Of a DNA stretch of 64,000 bases, positions 48,701 to 54,929 are shown in pieces (the first letter of the stretch is position 1; the number at the start of each line of letters is the position of its first letter). The stretch is taken from contig JALJCO010010240.1 in NCBI GenBank assembly GCA_023101725.1, forward strand, positions 72,501 through 136,500, written 5' to 3'. The notes beneath the pieces are model-generated. The model saw only the letters and a list, made by a program, of their open reading frames with translations, searched no databases and was not told the origin of the DNA. Source of the DNA: Atherinomorus stipes. Lineage: Eukaryota > Chordata > Actinopteri > Atheriniformes > Atherinidae. Made by a program: the position numbers and the translations under genes.

Positions 48701-51522
48701 TTAAGATATTTGTTTAAATTAGTAAAAGGTCTTGTGTCCATTTGTAACATGGTTATTGATTTACTTTCGGTTGTTGTCCCAGATGAGCACACAATGAACA
48801 CACACCACCATCTGCTGAAGAGGAGTTACCAGTGAAACCAAAGTTCAGATCTGGAAAATTTGATTCCCCAAAACTCCAGGAATGTTGTGTTTTGGTGCAT
48901 CTGTAAGTTTTTCAGTCAGAACAAACCTGAAGTTCTTGATGAATGCAACACCCTTTGGATATTGATATGACAAGATGCTACAGCAACATCCTTAAAAATA
49001 GAAACACTGCAAGCACTGCCGTAAATATGCCAGGCCTCTAAGTGGTGCTGAGACAAAAATGCACTAAACACAATATAAAACTTGGAGCGCGTGCATAAAC
49101 AGCTCCTATTTGCTGTTCTGACAGTGAGAGTAGAGGAGCAGAAGATTTTGCCGTAAATGCCATATCATGTTCTGTAGCTTGATCAGCACAAACACAACAC
49201 TGTAACCCGACATTATGGAGGTGTTAGTGGGGTTTGCTCAAGCAGTTATGGCGTCATTGGTTCAGGGAAGATGTGTATGTATTGCTAACATGGAAACAGC
49301 ATTTTGTATTTTCAGATTTTTCCCCATTGGGACCTAGTTTTAAAAAATTGCAGGTTTAGGCTCCTGAAACACTGGTTCCATATGGACAAAATGTCTAAAT
49401 GATAAAGAAACTTCAGCAACTTCATAAATTTCTACCTTCATTATAGTTTAGTATAAATTTTTGACACTCATTGCTTCTCTTAAGTTTTAAAAAAAGATGA
49501 ATAAATGGCTCTAAAACGAGATCATTCTGTCACCAGTCTTAAATAATGAAACTGTGTTAGACTGTGCTGGTTTAAAAGCTATCATTCACCCTCTGTGCAA
49601 AGTTCTTGACACATTATCTCATTATTCTATTCAGAAATAGGCCTAACAAAACACAATAAATTAGGAACATTTGTTAAAGAGGTTTGAGATAACATCTTTT
49701 CTCTGCTGCTGCAGAACATTTTATGATTGTTCTCTAAATGTTAGTTTATGGTTCTTATTAATTTATTATTAGCAGAATCACAGGCTATTAGTTGAACTGT
49801 CTGTTGGGTGTGAGCTGAGAAACTGTGCAGCATGACATTTTAAAAGGAGAAGACCAAAGAAAGACAGTCCCACCGACTAAAGGCTGCCTTTCATGCTGAG
49901 CGAAATGCAAAAAGTATACCAGCCTTTGTTTTGCGTACAATGTCCAGTACAAGCACAAATAACTTCCTGTGTGGAGATAAAATCTGAAACCTGAGTCGAC
50001 TCCACCAATAACAACAAAAGCTCCTAAAGAGCAAATGCAAATACAGTCACCGGCTGTCGTTGGAGTGTCTTGATGCTGTAAATCAAACAGACAACAGCTT
50101 CAGCTTACCTCTCCTCGGCTGCAGGGGTGCGCACCCGAATACTTAGAGGTGCAAGTGGCTCCATCCCGGCCCACACCTGCCTTCCCTTCCTCCAGCCCAA
50201 ACGCGGTGCTGCAGTTGCTTGCATAAAACTGCAGCATCTTCCACGTTCGCCCAAAATCCTGCGAGCGCTCCAGGGTCATGGCCGCAGGCCTCGGCGAGCG
50301 AAACACCACGATGAGATGCGTGAAGTAGAACTCCGTCTCCAGGTCCAGCTGCACCGTCTCGGACTCCACGCCCTCCGCTGACTGCCACCAGGTGTTCGGA
50401 TGGCGGAAGGAGGAGTCGGACATGGCCGCGGCCAGGTGGGACAGGAGAGGCAGGCCGGCGTTGCATTTGGCGCACTTTGCGGCGCTGCAGGCCGAGTTGG
50501 CGCTATGGTCGGGGTAGGAGCAGTAGAGCTCGGTACCGTTGTTGCCACAGACAGTCTGGGTCAGGACCCGGCGACCCAGGGCAAGGTTACCCATACGAGG
50601 GTTGCAGGCCCGGCTCTCGCAGCGGGGGGCCACACCTGCACGGAAGACCTCCATTGACAGACCTGCATGAACGGATGGAGACAAAACACTCATGAGTGCA
50701 CTTGACATTGAGCTCAGGTGGCAGATTAGTGGTCCACAATCATGCAGGTATGATTCCTGATGTTCTACAACTATGTCAGAAAGTTAGAAAACTACGGACC
50801 GCTTAATATAACCCCATGTTTTTATGTTTTGTAAGAATGTAATCTAAATGCCTTTGGGGAACACTACAGTAATGGAAAAAACTGTTAAGAGATAACTGAC
50901 CAAACTCACCTGAAACTAAGGTACAATCTGAACATGAGGGTGACTCATTGCGTGTGTATCTGTAGCTACAAGTCAAGTGAATTACCTTGATCGGAAATGT
51001 TATGCAAAAAAGTATAATAGAGGCATTGTGCACCTGCCTGCCGCAGACTACAGCCAGCGTGGACTGTGACACAGATAAAGTTTGGCAGCTCAGGGAAGAT
51101 GAGCAGCATTCAGACGCCTTTCAGACGCTTTGCGCCCCCCTCGAGCGCCACAGTGTCATGTTCCACCGTGGATTTATTATTAAATCTGCAGCTCAAGTTA
51201 TTTTTCATGTGGAAGACTGACTCGTTAAACTTAACTGGATGAATGATTGGACTTTTGCTTTTCCCTTTTTTCTCTTTCTTTAATGTTTGTGATGGACTGT
51301 GTAGCTGTCAAAGGTGAGAAAGTTGTGACATTTTGTGATGATTAGCTTATAGGGTGTAGATTTGGAAGAATGAGAGCATAATTTGTTAAAGTAAGAGAAA
51401 TTCTTAATGTCAAGTTCATAAATGTTGCACTTGTTACCGGCGCCTTTAGACCACCTCAGATAAAAATCCCACTAACCTGCATCTGCCAACACGGCCAGAC
51501 TGATGACAAATAAAATCAACAT
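15305..51522 (-). CDS. ntn4: netrin-4, complete spliced gene (10 coding exons, 627 aa)
   Basis: Secreted basement-membrane protein of the netrin/laminin superfamily. Netrin-4 is known to bind the laminin gamma-1 short arm through its N-terminal domain and to disturb laminin network assembly; it also affects vessel and axon growth. Exons, 5' to 3' on the minus strand: 51522-51477, 50662-50109, 40665-40387, 33035-32909, 30006-29821, 21254-21041, 17935-17841, 17471-17403, 15933-15760, 15444-15305. They total 1,884 nt with no frame break, giving 627 residues against 628 in human netrin-4. Order: signal peptide 1 to about 18; laminin N-terminal domain about 27-267; laminin-EGF modules 268-334, 337-396 and 399-450, each with eight cysteines; a half module 453-466; linker; NTR domain 503-625 with six cysteines. 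All introns are GT-AG. The three LE modules plus C-terminal NTR and the close match to netrin-4 rule out a laminin chain or netrin-1. Confidence 0.97.
15760..15933 (-). CDS. ntn4: ntn4 coding exon 9 (central NTR domain)
   Basis: Residues 524-581 plus one base. Acceptor CCTTTAG, donor CCCAG|GTCAGA. Encodes [22 protein letters not shown] and [10 protein letters not shown], with NTR cysteines 574 and 576. These are among the most recognisable netrin-4 C-terminal stretches. The donor GTCAGA is a weaker match to consensus than those of the other introns. Confidence 0.96.
15934..17402 (-). other. ntn4: ntn4 intron 8 (1.5 kb)
   Basis: About half is a decayed Tc1-type transposase copy (about 16300-17060, opposite strand to the gene). 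The remainder shows nothing recognisable. Confidence 0.8.
16300..17060 (+). mobile_element. decayed Tc1-type transposon in ntn4 intron 8
   Basis: Plus-strand DNA resembles a Tc1 transposase gene throughout: gcgatacaattaggagaaga (N-terminal part), tactgtcaagcatggtggtg (the VKHGGG motif), acatgacaatgatcccaaac, then gagtggaccaaattgtctac and gttattgctgctaaagg near the C-terminus. Many stops and frame breaks. Ends not identified. It lies antisense to ntn4. Confidence 0.75.
17403..17471 (-). CDS. ntn4: ntn4 coding exon 8 (start of NTR domain)
   Basis: Residues 501-523 plus one base. Acceptor CCCTGCAG, donor TATG|GTAAGA. Encodes [10 protein letters not shown] and LFCTMNYAY with the first three NTR cysteines (503, 505, 517). 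The NTR (netrin/TIMP-like) fold is the C-terminal domain of netrins. Only 69 nt long, and flanked by one of the shortest introns of the gene (369 bp) on its 5' side. Confidence 0.95.
17472..17840 (-). other. ntn4: ntn4 intron 7 (369 bp)
   Basis: GTGAGA donor and CCCTGCAG acceptor. Contains an imperfect GT run (about 17517-17563). Nothing else seen. Confidence 0.8.
17841..17935 (-). CDS. ntn4: ntn4 coding exon 7 (linker before the NTR domain)
   Basis: Residues 469-500 plus one base. Acceptor TGTTACAG, donor TCAG|GTGAGA. Encodes the low-cysteine linker between the EGF-like rod and the NTR domain ([15 protein letters not shown], then [11 protein letters not shown]). It is the least conserved coding exon; the call rests on a clean splice frame (phase 2 in, phase 1 out) and on residual likeness to the SALLHSG end of the mammalian linker. 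NSS is a possible glycosylation site. Confidence 0.9.
17975..19225 (+). mobile_element. degraded DNA transposon in ntn4 intron 6
   Basis: Starts with aataaagttgggatgttct and acagaatgcaaagattcaca, which I recognise as the end of an abundant fish DNA transposon whose transposase resembles the Tc1 type. Further on it has aacaggcatgcttctgtcat, then tgaacacagttcaccatgc and aagctctatcatgcaaagaa, pieces of its transposase gene. 19090-19200 repeats a part also seen at 3280-3350. Heavily broken; right end uncertain; superfamily not certain. Confidence 0.6.
19240..19842. mobile_element. fold-back element with long arms, 603 bp
   Basis: Two arms of about 290 bp are inverted copies. They start at ggggaagttag (19240) and end at ctaacttcccc (19842), and match throughout: for example ccaatataatggaagtga (left) versus tcacttccattatattgg (right), and ttacagacatttact versus its complement around the centre near 19540. 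No coding capacity. Such long-armed MITEs form a single large hairpin. Target duplication not resolved. Confidence 0.85.
21041..21254 (-). CDS. ntn4: ntn4 coding exon 6 (LE3 and a half LE module)
   Basis: Residues 398-468 plus two bases. Acceptor TTTCCCAG, donor TTTGG|GTGAGT. Eight cysteines of LE3 lie at 399, 401, 417, 424, 426, 435, 438 and 450, with [13 protein letters not shown] and [11 protein letters not shown] as landmarks. A truncated fourth module follows (C453, C455, C459, C466; [16 protein letters not shown]). This three-and-a-half module arrangement is usual for netrin-4. Confidence 0.96.
22566..22764. mobile_element. hAT-type MITE, 199 bp
   Basis: Ends cagggatctctaactcc and ggagttggagatccctg are inverted repeats. 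The flanks atctaaat (22558-22565) and ttctaaat (22765-22772) match at 7 of 8 bases, an aged 8-bp hAT target duplication. The interior has tcctgcaggttttagatgtt, shared with the MITE at 12843-13021. Confidence 0.85.
23685..23785 (+). repeat. LINE 3' tail
   Basis: Reads accaggcctcccttgtaaaa, then tttttaatctttatgggact and aataaaggttaaataaataa, a recognisable 3' end of fish non-LTR retrotransposons. A related tail is at 54840-54925. Confidence 0.6.
23979..24095. repeat. hairpin repeat, about 117 bp
   Basis: Arms ccgcacaccgaaattagctc (23997 on) and the inverted gagctcattctggtgtgcgg (to 24077) pair with few mismatches, and the pairing extends outward through caggatgaa and ttcatcct. The loop lies around 24030. 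Probably a small MITE; family unknown. Confidence 0.65.
26075..26815 (+). mobile_element. degraded LINE reverse transcriptase
   Basis: Plus-strand remnants of a fish non-LTR retrotransposon: tgggtcatttggttcctgta, then gtgtaagagcttggttcatg, aaggctgccccattgtcacc (from an RQGCPLSP motif), gattacagttgatgtggttg (from FADDVVL), gtctgaggccatggtattca, and the C-terminal catcttgtcaggatgcattt and gacccaagacatgctgtaga. Many frame breaks. It resembles RTE-like elements, but the clade is uncertain. Confidence 0.7.
27665..28301. mobile_element. Tc1/mariner-like element with long inverted repeats, 637 bp
   Basis: Outer ends caggtactaccc (27665-27676) and its complement (28290-28301) begin inverted repeats of about 168 bp (27665-27833 and 28134-28301). 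The left flank is TA. The centre, on the plus strand, still encodes [24 protein letters not shown], matching the C-terminus of a Tc1/mariner transposase. Most of the gene is deleted, so this is a non-autonomous derivative. Confidence 0.8.
29114..29137. repeat. (CA)n microsatellite
   Basis: Short uninterrupted CA run in ntn4 intron 5. Confidence 0.95.
29821..30006 (-). CDS. ntn4: ntn4 coding exon 5 (LE2)
   Basis: Residues 336-397 plus one base. Acceptor CACACCAG, donor AAAC|GTAAGA. The exon corresponds almost exactly to the second laminin-EGF module: cysteines 337, 339, 346, 364, 366, 375, 378 and 396, including [10 protein letters not shown] and [11 protein letters not shown]. The alternative acceptor two bases further on (CAGAG) would create a stop at once, so the CAG is the used site. 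A longer open frame in another register over this exon is a shadow. Confidence 0.96.
30007..32908 (-). other. ntn4: ntn4 intron 4 (2.9 kb), mostly one transposon
   Basis: A hAT-type element (30446-32520) accounts for 2,075 of 2,902 bp. The DNA around it (about 30090-30437 and 32529-32670) looks like the two ends of an older MITE into which it inserted, but that outer boundary is not certain. Confidence 0.85.
30446..32520. mobile_element. hAT-type transposon without transposase, 2,075 bp
   Basis: Ends taggggtgtcctcgact and the inverted gactatttggggacaccccta. A perfect 8-bp target duplication, gatgtcac, flanks it at 30438-30445 and 32521-32528. Interior near both ends has repeated cgtcgac/gtcgact sites. 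No open frame resembles a hAT transposase, so it needs a helper. An AT run is at about 30828-30846; a GC-richer, CpG-bearing part spans about 31430-31920. Confidence 0.9.
32909..33035 (-). CDS. ntn4: ntn4 coding exon 4 (rest of LE1)
   Basis: Residues 294-335 plus the first base of codon 336. Acceptor TTTTTCAG, donor CGGA|GTGAGT. It begins [16 protein letters not shown] and supplies cysteines 298, 300, 309, 312 and 334, completing the eight of LE1. The pattern C-x-C-x(8)-C-x-x-C is the canonical laminin-EGF core, and the NDRPW stretch is shared with netrins. The phase-1 end joins to AG in exon 5 to give Lys336. Confidence 0.96.
35219..35560. mobile_element. MITE copy related to the one at 63091-63455
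   Basis: Shares with the second copy: tttcagacttgc start, ctttgtcctttata, cagacattcgttccgctctt against cagacatgcataccggtctt, ctcagagatgtagcaga, and cataagaaaatgttctgg. Orientation is the same in both. The right end here is unclear. No transposase. Confidence 0.7.
35930..36193. mobile_element. hAT-type MITE, 264 bp
   Basis: Ends tagggctgaa and the inverted ttcagcccta. Flanks gttgataa (35922-35929) and cttgataa (36194-36201) agree at 7 of 8 bases. Interior is full of ATATCG-type repeats (tatcgttatcgtatctatat). Same terminal class as 62896-63637 and 52749. Confidence 0.85.
38290..38415 (+). repeat. LINE 3'-tail-like sequence
   Basis: Contains ccaagacaaattcctcgcat, then acttggaaataaagacccat and ttctgattctgat, like the 3' end of Rex-type fish LINEs. 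Confidence 0.5.
39238..39260. repeat. (CA)n microsatellite
   Basis: Short uninterrupted CA run in ntn4 intron 3. Confidence 0.95.
40387..40665 (-). CDS. ntn4: ntn4 coding exon 3 (end of LN domain, start of LE1)
   Basis: Residues 201-293, 93 codons, both junctions phase 0. Starts VIYRTL after a TTCCAG acceptor and ends at NHV before GTAAGA. It carries the end of the LN domain ([25 protein letters not shown]) and the first three cysteines of LE1 (C268, C270, C277, in [12 protein letters not shown]). The CFCNGHA signature is typical of the first laminin-EGF module in netrins. Confidence 0.97.
40821..41255 (-). mobile_element. MITE carrying a short ORF (first copy), 435 bp
   Basis: Ends aaagacccacaatggaactt and the inverted agttgctttgcgggtcttt pair over about 25 bp with a few mismatches. 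The minus strand has a 63-codon frame starting [18 protein letters not shown], very basic, then [10 protein letters not shown] and a donor-like CAG|GTACGA. This looks like the captured first exon of an autonomous relative. Function unknown. The element sits in ntn4 intron 2 in the same orientation as the gene. Confidence 0.65.
42771..42930 (+). mobile_element. LINE reverse-transcriptase fragment (L2-like)
   Basis: Encodes, in broken frames, the GVPQGSxLG and YADD region: attccacaaggggccttcct gives PQGAFLG and cagatatgccgatgacacct gives RYADDT after a short gap. This is the catalytic core of a non-LTR reverse transcriptase of the L2/Rex kind. A second small piece with ctgatgacacccaagtttat (DDTQVY) is at 43825-43875. 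Confidence 0.65.
43320..43715 (-). mobile_element. second copy of the ORF-bearing MITE
   Basis: Minus strand: tggatgttttgaacaccatg leads into a start codon and AHSAKNQKR, then drifted sequence with stops; tttactggatggagagcgct matches the corresponding part of 40821-41255. The right part shares tcaaaaccagtcag and gttgcttt with the first copy. Boundaries approximate. Confidence 0.55.
43825..43875 (+). mobile_element. second LINE reverse-transcriptase scrap
   Basis: gatatactgatgacacccaa then gtttatctt translates to YTDDTQVYL, the catalytic YADDTQLYL motif with its alanine changed. Very short. Confidence 0.5.
45402..45428. repeat. (TA)n tract
   Basis: Pure TA run left of the MITE at 45467-45682, with a matching run on its right at about 45700-45727. 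They may derive from one TA-rich target. Confidence 0.9.
45467..45682. mobile_element. MITE with Tc1-like ends, about 216 bp
   Basis: Ends cactactcacaaaaagttag and the inverted taactttatgtgagtagtg, an inverted repeat of nearly 30 bp including gggatatt/aatatcc. I recognise this end from a common Tc1-type fish family. It lies between two TA-dinucleotide tracts (about 45402-45428 and 45700-45727). No coding. Confidence 0.7.
46190..46620 (+). mobile_element. Tc1-type transposase C-terminal remnant
   Basis: Plus strand encodes [18 protein letters not shown], then after one in-frame [22 protein letters not shown] and [12 protein letters not shown] up to a stop. This is the C-terminal end of a Tc1-like transposase with modest decay. 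Upstream cagtccagctgaa corresponds to the SPDLNP region. Confidence 0.7.
46625..50100. other. right part of ntn4 intron 2, nothing recognised
   Basis: No element, exon or RNA gene seen. A poly-T tract at about 46809-46824 and simple AT-rich DNA. Confidence 0.55.
50109..50662 (-). CDS. ntn4: ntn4 coding exon 2 (most of the laminin N-terminal domain)
   Basis: Residues 16-200. Acceptor ends CATGCAG; donor is GAG|GTAAGC, phase 0. It contains landmark stretches of netrin-4: [56 protein letters not shown] and CTSKYS. Two N-glycosylation sequons are visible at Asn57 (NGT) and Asn165 (NCS). This exon is clearly GC-richer than its surroundings, so long meaningless open frames appear on both strands over it. 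The LN domain is the laminin-gamma-binding module of this protein. Confidence 0.97.
50663..51476 (-). other. ntn4: ntn4 intron 1 (814 bp)
   Basis: GTTAGT donor and CATGCAG acceptor. No transposon, RNA gene or second coding exon recognised. Around 51,130 there is a short GC-rich patch (gcgcccccctcgagcgcc) that could be a regulatory site. Confidence 0.8.
51477..51522 (-). CDS. ntn4: ntn4 coding exon 1 (start codon and signal peptide)
   Basis: Encodes residues 1-15 plus the first base of codon 16. It begins [16 protein letters not shown], a hydrophobic stretch ending in small residues, as expected of a secretory signal peptide. The ATG has A at -3. The donor after GCAG is GTTAGT. Joining to exon 2 in phase 1 makes a Gly codon and runs straight into the laminin N-terminal domain. 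This start is preferred over a more upstream one because it supplies the signal peptide and splices in frame. The peptide is poorly conserved in the family, so the start is slightly less certain than the other exons. Confidence 0.85.
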
Positions 51523-51659
51523 ATTCTCCTCACAGCAATATCCGAAATATGTGAGGAAGAAAACAGAGCCAGAAAATCTGCAGTTATCCAGCAATCAAGT
51601 GTGCAAAGATCTCATCCACTGGTGGCCAAGTGGGAAAAGACATTTAAAAGAAAAAAAAA

Positions 51660-51679
51660 AGAGAGAGAGAGAGAGAGAC
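51660..51679. repeat. (GA)n tract upstream of ntn4
   Basis: Uninterrupted GA repeat between the CpG-rich block and the ntn4 start codon; possible GAGA-type promoter element or 5'UTR sequence. Confidence 0.85.
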
Positions 51680-51699
51680 AAGTGCGTCGGGTTCAGATC

Positions 51700-52050
51700 C
51701 AGTGTGGACTTTCTCTTTCACTCAGCAGCGATCCAAAGAGGCGACAATAACTCGGTGGTATGAAAGAACAACATGATCCCGGACGGTGTGTGATGTCCCG
51801 CTGAGAGAAGAAAAGAGCGGCCGAAGTGGAGGAGGAGTGAACGGCTCTGCCCAGCACGTCTGCAGCTCCGGGACCTCCAGCGTGTTTCATCTCCCTGCAG
51901 TGTGAGTCCGCCGCCTGCACATTTATTTCTAAGGAGCGCAGAGACGCGGAGGTTGTGTAGTGACAGCGCTGTGCGCCAGCTCCGCCTCTCTCCGCATTTT
52001 TTCTCCGACTTAAAGGAACATTCTAGTTTGCGCTCCCAGGCTGGAGTCCT
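51700..52050 (-). promoter_or_regulatory. ntn4: putative ntn4 promoter / 5'UTR, CpG-rich
   Basis: Upstream of the ntn4 ATG the base composition changes: about 51,780-52,020 is rich in CpG (gcggccg, cgtctgcag, gacgcggagg, gcgctgtgcgcc, ctccgcctctctccgc) inside otherwise AT-rich DNA. A pure GA run lies at about 51660-51679 between this block and the ATG. No convincing TATA box is fixed to a start site; AAATAAAT near 51925 (minus strand) is only a possibility. An untranslated first exon here cannot be excluded. Confidence 0.5.
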
Positions 52051-52279
52051 GGACATCTGTGGTCCAACTCTTGATGAAATCTTCACATATTTCCTTTCTT
52101 CCAGTGGCACAAACCCACCACAAACACTTTGTGCTGGTACCTGCAGCTTTCCATCACACAGGCTTCTGCAGGCACTCCGGCTTTTTGTGTTGTTTCCATT
52201 GCAACATAATTTATCTATATCTGAGCATGAAAACGATGCATCGATGGCTGGATCCAACTTTTAAATGAGCCAGGTGTGA

Positions 52280-52748
52280 AATATTAAATTCACACAGACC
52301 CACCAAAACTGGACAATAGAAGATGGAAAATGTTGCCTGGTCTAAAGAGTTTCCATTTCAGCTCCAGATTCAGATGGTAGACTCAGAATTTGGTAGCATC
52401 ATGAAAGAATGAATTAATCCTGCGCTGGTGTAATGTTTTTTAGCCCACTTTGACCCCCTTAGTATTCGTAATTGTTGCTGACCATGTCCATCATCCCCTT
52501 ATAGCATCTTCTGTAGCTAGGCTACTTCAGAAGGATAATGCACCATGTCACAAAGCTCAAATCATCACCAACATGACAATGAGTTCAATATACTCCAATG
52601 TTTTCCACAGTCACCAGATTTCAATGCAATAGCAGCTTTAGGATGTGATAGAACGGGAGAGTCTCATCATGGATGTGCAGCCACTGTGGGATGCCATCAT
52701 ATCAAGATGGAACAAAATCTCTGAAGAATGTTTCCAATACCTGTTGAA
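52280..52748 (+). mobile_element. Tc1-type transposon remnant
   Basis: Plus-strand fragments of a Tc1 transposase gene: agatggaaaatgttgcctgg, then ttgttgctgaccatgtccat, cagaaggataatgcaccatg, ccacagtcaccagatttcaa (PQSPDFN) and tggatgtgcagccactgtgg. Ends abruptly at 52748 where a hAT-like end begins. Both termini are missing. Confidence 0.75.
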
Positions 52749-52990
52749 TAGGGCTGGGGGAAAAGATCGATACACTGAAATATCGCGATATTTTCATATG
52801 CTGACATCATATCGATATGTAAAAATGTGGCATGGATCTATTTTACTAATGAAATCTCGCGTGATTTTGTTGTTCAGTCAAGAAATCTCGCGGGTTTTCG
52901 TGAAATCTCACCGTTTTCGCCATTATCTTACGAAATCTCGCGAGAATTCATTGGTAAAATAGATAAATATTGCATTTTTCAATCTATATG
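52749..52990. mobile_element. hAT-like left end with CGCG-motif cluster (incomplete)
   Basis: Starts tagggctggggg, like the ends at 35930 and 62896, directly after the Tc1 remnant. Interior has ATATCG repeats and then an inverted repeat (arms 52836-52861 and 52940-52964) enclosing several aaatctcgcg units, including a full TCTCGCGAGA (52936-52945). No matching right end or target duplication found, so the extent is open. Confidence 0.5.
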
Positions 52991-54690
52991 AAATCTCCGA
53001 TTACGTCTGAATCGGGGAAAGTGAAGCCAGTTGGCTGTGTCTCACCATCGCCACCTTGTCGCGTGCGTCGTCACTCCCAGAAAATACTAAAATGGGCAAA
53101 GTGTGGCCTCCTGGCAAATGATTGACAGCTGACGTACTCTGGGCTAAACGCTAACCGAGCTGCCTCGAAACTAACAGGAGCTAACGAAGATTAGCCCCCT
53201 AAGCGGCGGGGTAAAGGTAAGACACGCTTAGACTTGGACTTGCTATTAGCAAATTAAAAACAGCAGTTGCCTACTCTGCTACAATCTCAGACCTCACCGA
53301 GAGCAAACGGTCAGCTGGCCGGCATCCAATCTGCCGCCTATCAATCAAAAGAACACGCCCTTAATTATTCGTAATTTCAAGATTAAGTAACATCTAAACA
53401 GATGTATTATATATATATATAAAAAAAAACACACACCCTCACAGTTGACATGAAGGTAAACTTGACCTATTAAACCTAAAATGATTTTTTGAACCAGGCT
53501 ATAAACATGTTTATTTCTGCTGTAAAGTTGGCGTTTTTAACATGGGTGTCTATGGAAATTTGCTCTGTTTTGCAGCCAGCCCCTAAGACGGGGCGGGGCG
53601 GGGCGGGGCGGGGGAACGGACGACCCCAAATATTCACTTCTTCGTATTTGGCCACTGGAGGTTGCCAATATAGACGGAGACAAAGTTGTTGGTACTCTTC
53701 GGTTAATGAAGAAAAAACCCAAAGTGGTCACAGAAATAACTTGAATCTGACAAAAGTAATAATAAAGAAAAAAATTATATGAAAATTAACCAGTTAAAGC
53801 CAGACAATGCTTTTCAACCATGCTTCAGCGAAATTATTTTCTAAAATAAACTCATGAAACAGGCCTGGACAACCATCTTTAACTGGGGGGTACCAACAAT
53901 TTTCAGTTTGTTTTGTCCACGTCTGTAAAAAATGTGCAAATAATCACATTCATAGATGTGTTTTAAACTATATTTCAAAAAGTTGTATGAACAAACTGTC
54001 TTCATAAAAAAATATGTCTATTATTATAAATATTTTATTATGAATCAAATATTTGATTAACACAGCTCGCACGACTTTATCACACTAAAGTGACATTTCA
54101 AGCGCACCAGCTCTTCATTAGACAGCTGCAATCTTATGTCACACATGATGCTGATTTCACAGTCTGATCACGTGAGCAAAAGTCCTCTGCCTTACTATAT
54201 TTTACACATATATTACTGGAATATCTTGTGTTTGCAAAACATTGTTTGCACACCCTGAAGACAAATATGGAAAACATATGTCGTAGATAAATCTATAATA
54301 CTCAGATATTGTATAACTAGAACATGTAGGAATATGACACAATACAATAAATATGTCTACAGGAGAGTTTGACCTCCAGCCAAAGTCAGTAAACAAGCCG
54401 TCATTTAGTAGAAACTAGAAGCGAGAGACAGACATTAATCATAGAAAGGAGCAGTTGTTCATTACTCTGCCCTCAAGAATATTCTAAAGAGTAAATCCAG
54501 AACTGTTCTTGTTTTGTCAGATTGTGAATTTTCCCTCCGCTACATGGAAGATGAACAGCTTCAATATTTAAGGAATTCAAAAGAAGAAGGAGCATGTGTC
54601 AAGAGGTAGAAAATGTCAATCATTGGACCTTTCCACAATCTAATCCACAAGGACACAAAAGCATACAGATACAGTCGTATTAGTTTTCCA
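52991..54690. other. intergenic, mixed repeat-like DNA
   Basis: Contains a G-rich run of GGGGC units (53590-53614) and a stretch (53640-53680, ttggccactggaggttgcca) that resembles one at 34,812-34,835, hinting at an unnamed repeat family. No exon seen. Confidence 0.5.
53590..53614 (+). repeat. GGGGC repeat, quadruplex-prone
   Basis: Five tandem runs of four or more G separated by single C within 25 bases. Could form a G-quadruplex and resembles tandem Sp1-type GC boxes. Confidence 0.85.
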
Positions 54691-54745
54691 TGAACTCCTG
54701 AGTGTACCCTGCCTCTCACCCAGCAGCTGCTGGGATAAGCTCCAC
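54690..54745 (+). repeat. common teleost interspersed repeat, copy 4 (fragment)
   Basis: Short match to the family at 1975-2195: gagtgtaccctgcctctcac, then gctgctgggataagctcca. Confidence 0.5.
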
Positions 54746-54839
54746 TTTGTAACCCTGCATATTTAAATTGGATTATGTTGTATTTCAATATTTTGCGGTT
54801 TAACTCGCTGCATTTTTGTGGGATCCAGTGTGTGTTTTA

Positions 54840-54925
54840 TTGTTGCCTCTGGCCGAGGTCGTCATTATAAATGGATGTTCTCAACTGACTTACCTGGTTG
54901 AATAAAGGTTAAATGAATAAAAATG
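54840..54925 (+). repeat. LINE 3' tail
   Basis: Reads ctctggccgaggtcgtcatt, then gttctcaactgacttacctg and aataaaggttaaatgaataa, a common fish LINE 3' terminus. Confidence 0.65.
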
Positions 54926-54929
54926 AACA

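Larger units (their letters stand above)
40666..50108 (-). other. ntn4: ntn4 intron 2 (9.4 kb), repeat-bearing
   Basis: The largest intron. It contains two copies of a MITE family (40821-41255 and about 43320-43715), LINE reverse-transcriptase fragments (42771-42930, 43825-43875), a short terminal-inverted-repeat element (45467-45682) between two TA tracts, and a Tc1-type transposase remnant (46190-46620). From 46,620 to 50,108 I see no recognisable element or gene. CA and TG runs are scattered. Confidence 0.85.

Noticed and set aside
50127..50695. Several long open frames on both strands over ntn4 exon 2
   Set aside because: Shadows caused by the GC-rich exon; only the frame reading [12 protein letters not shown] is the netrin.
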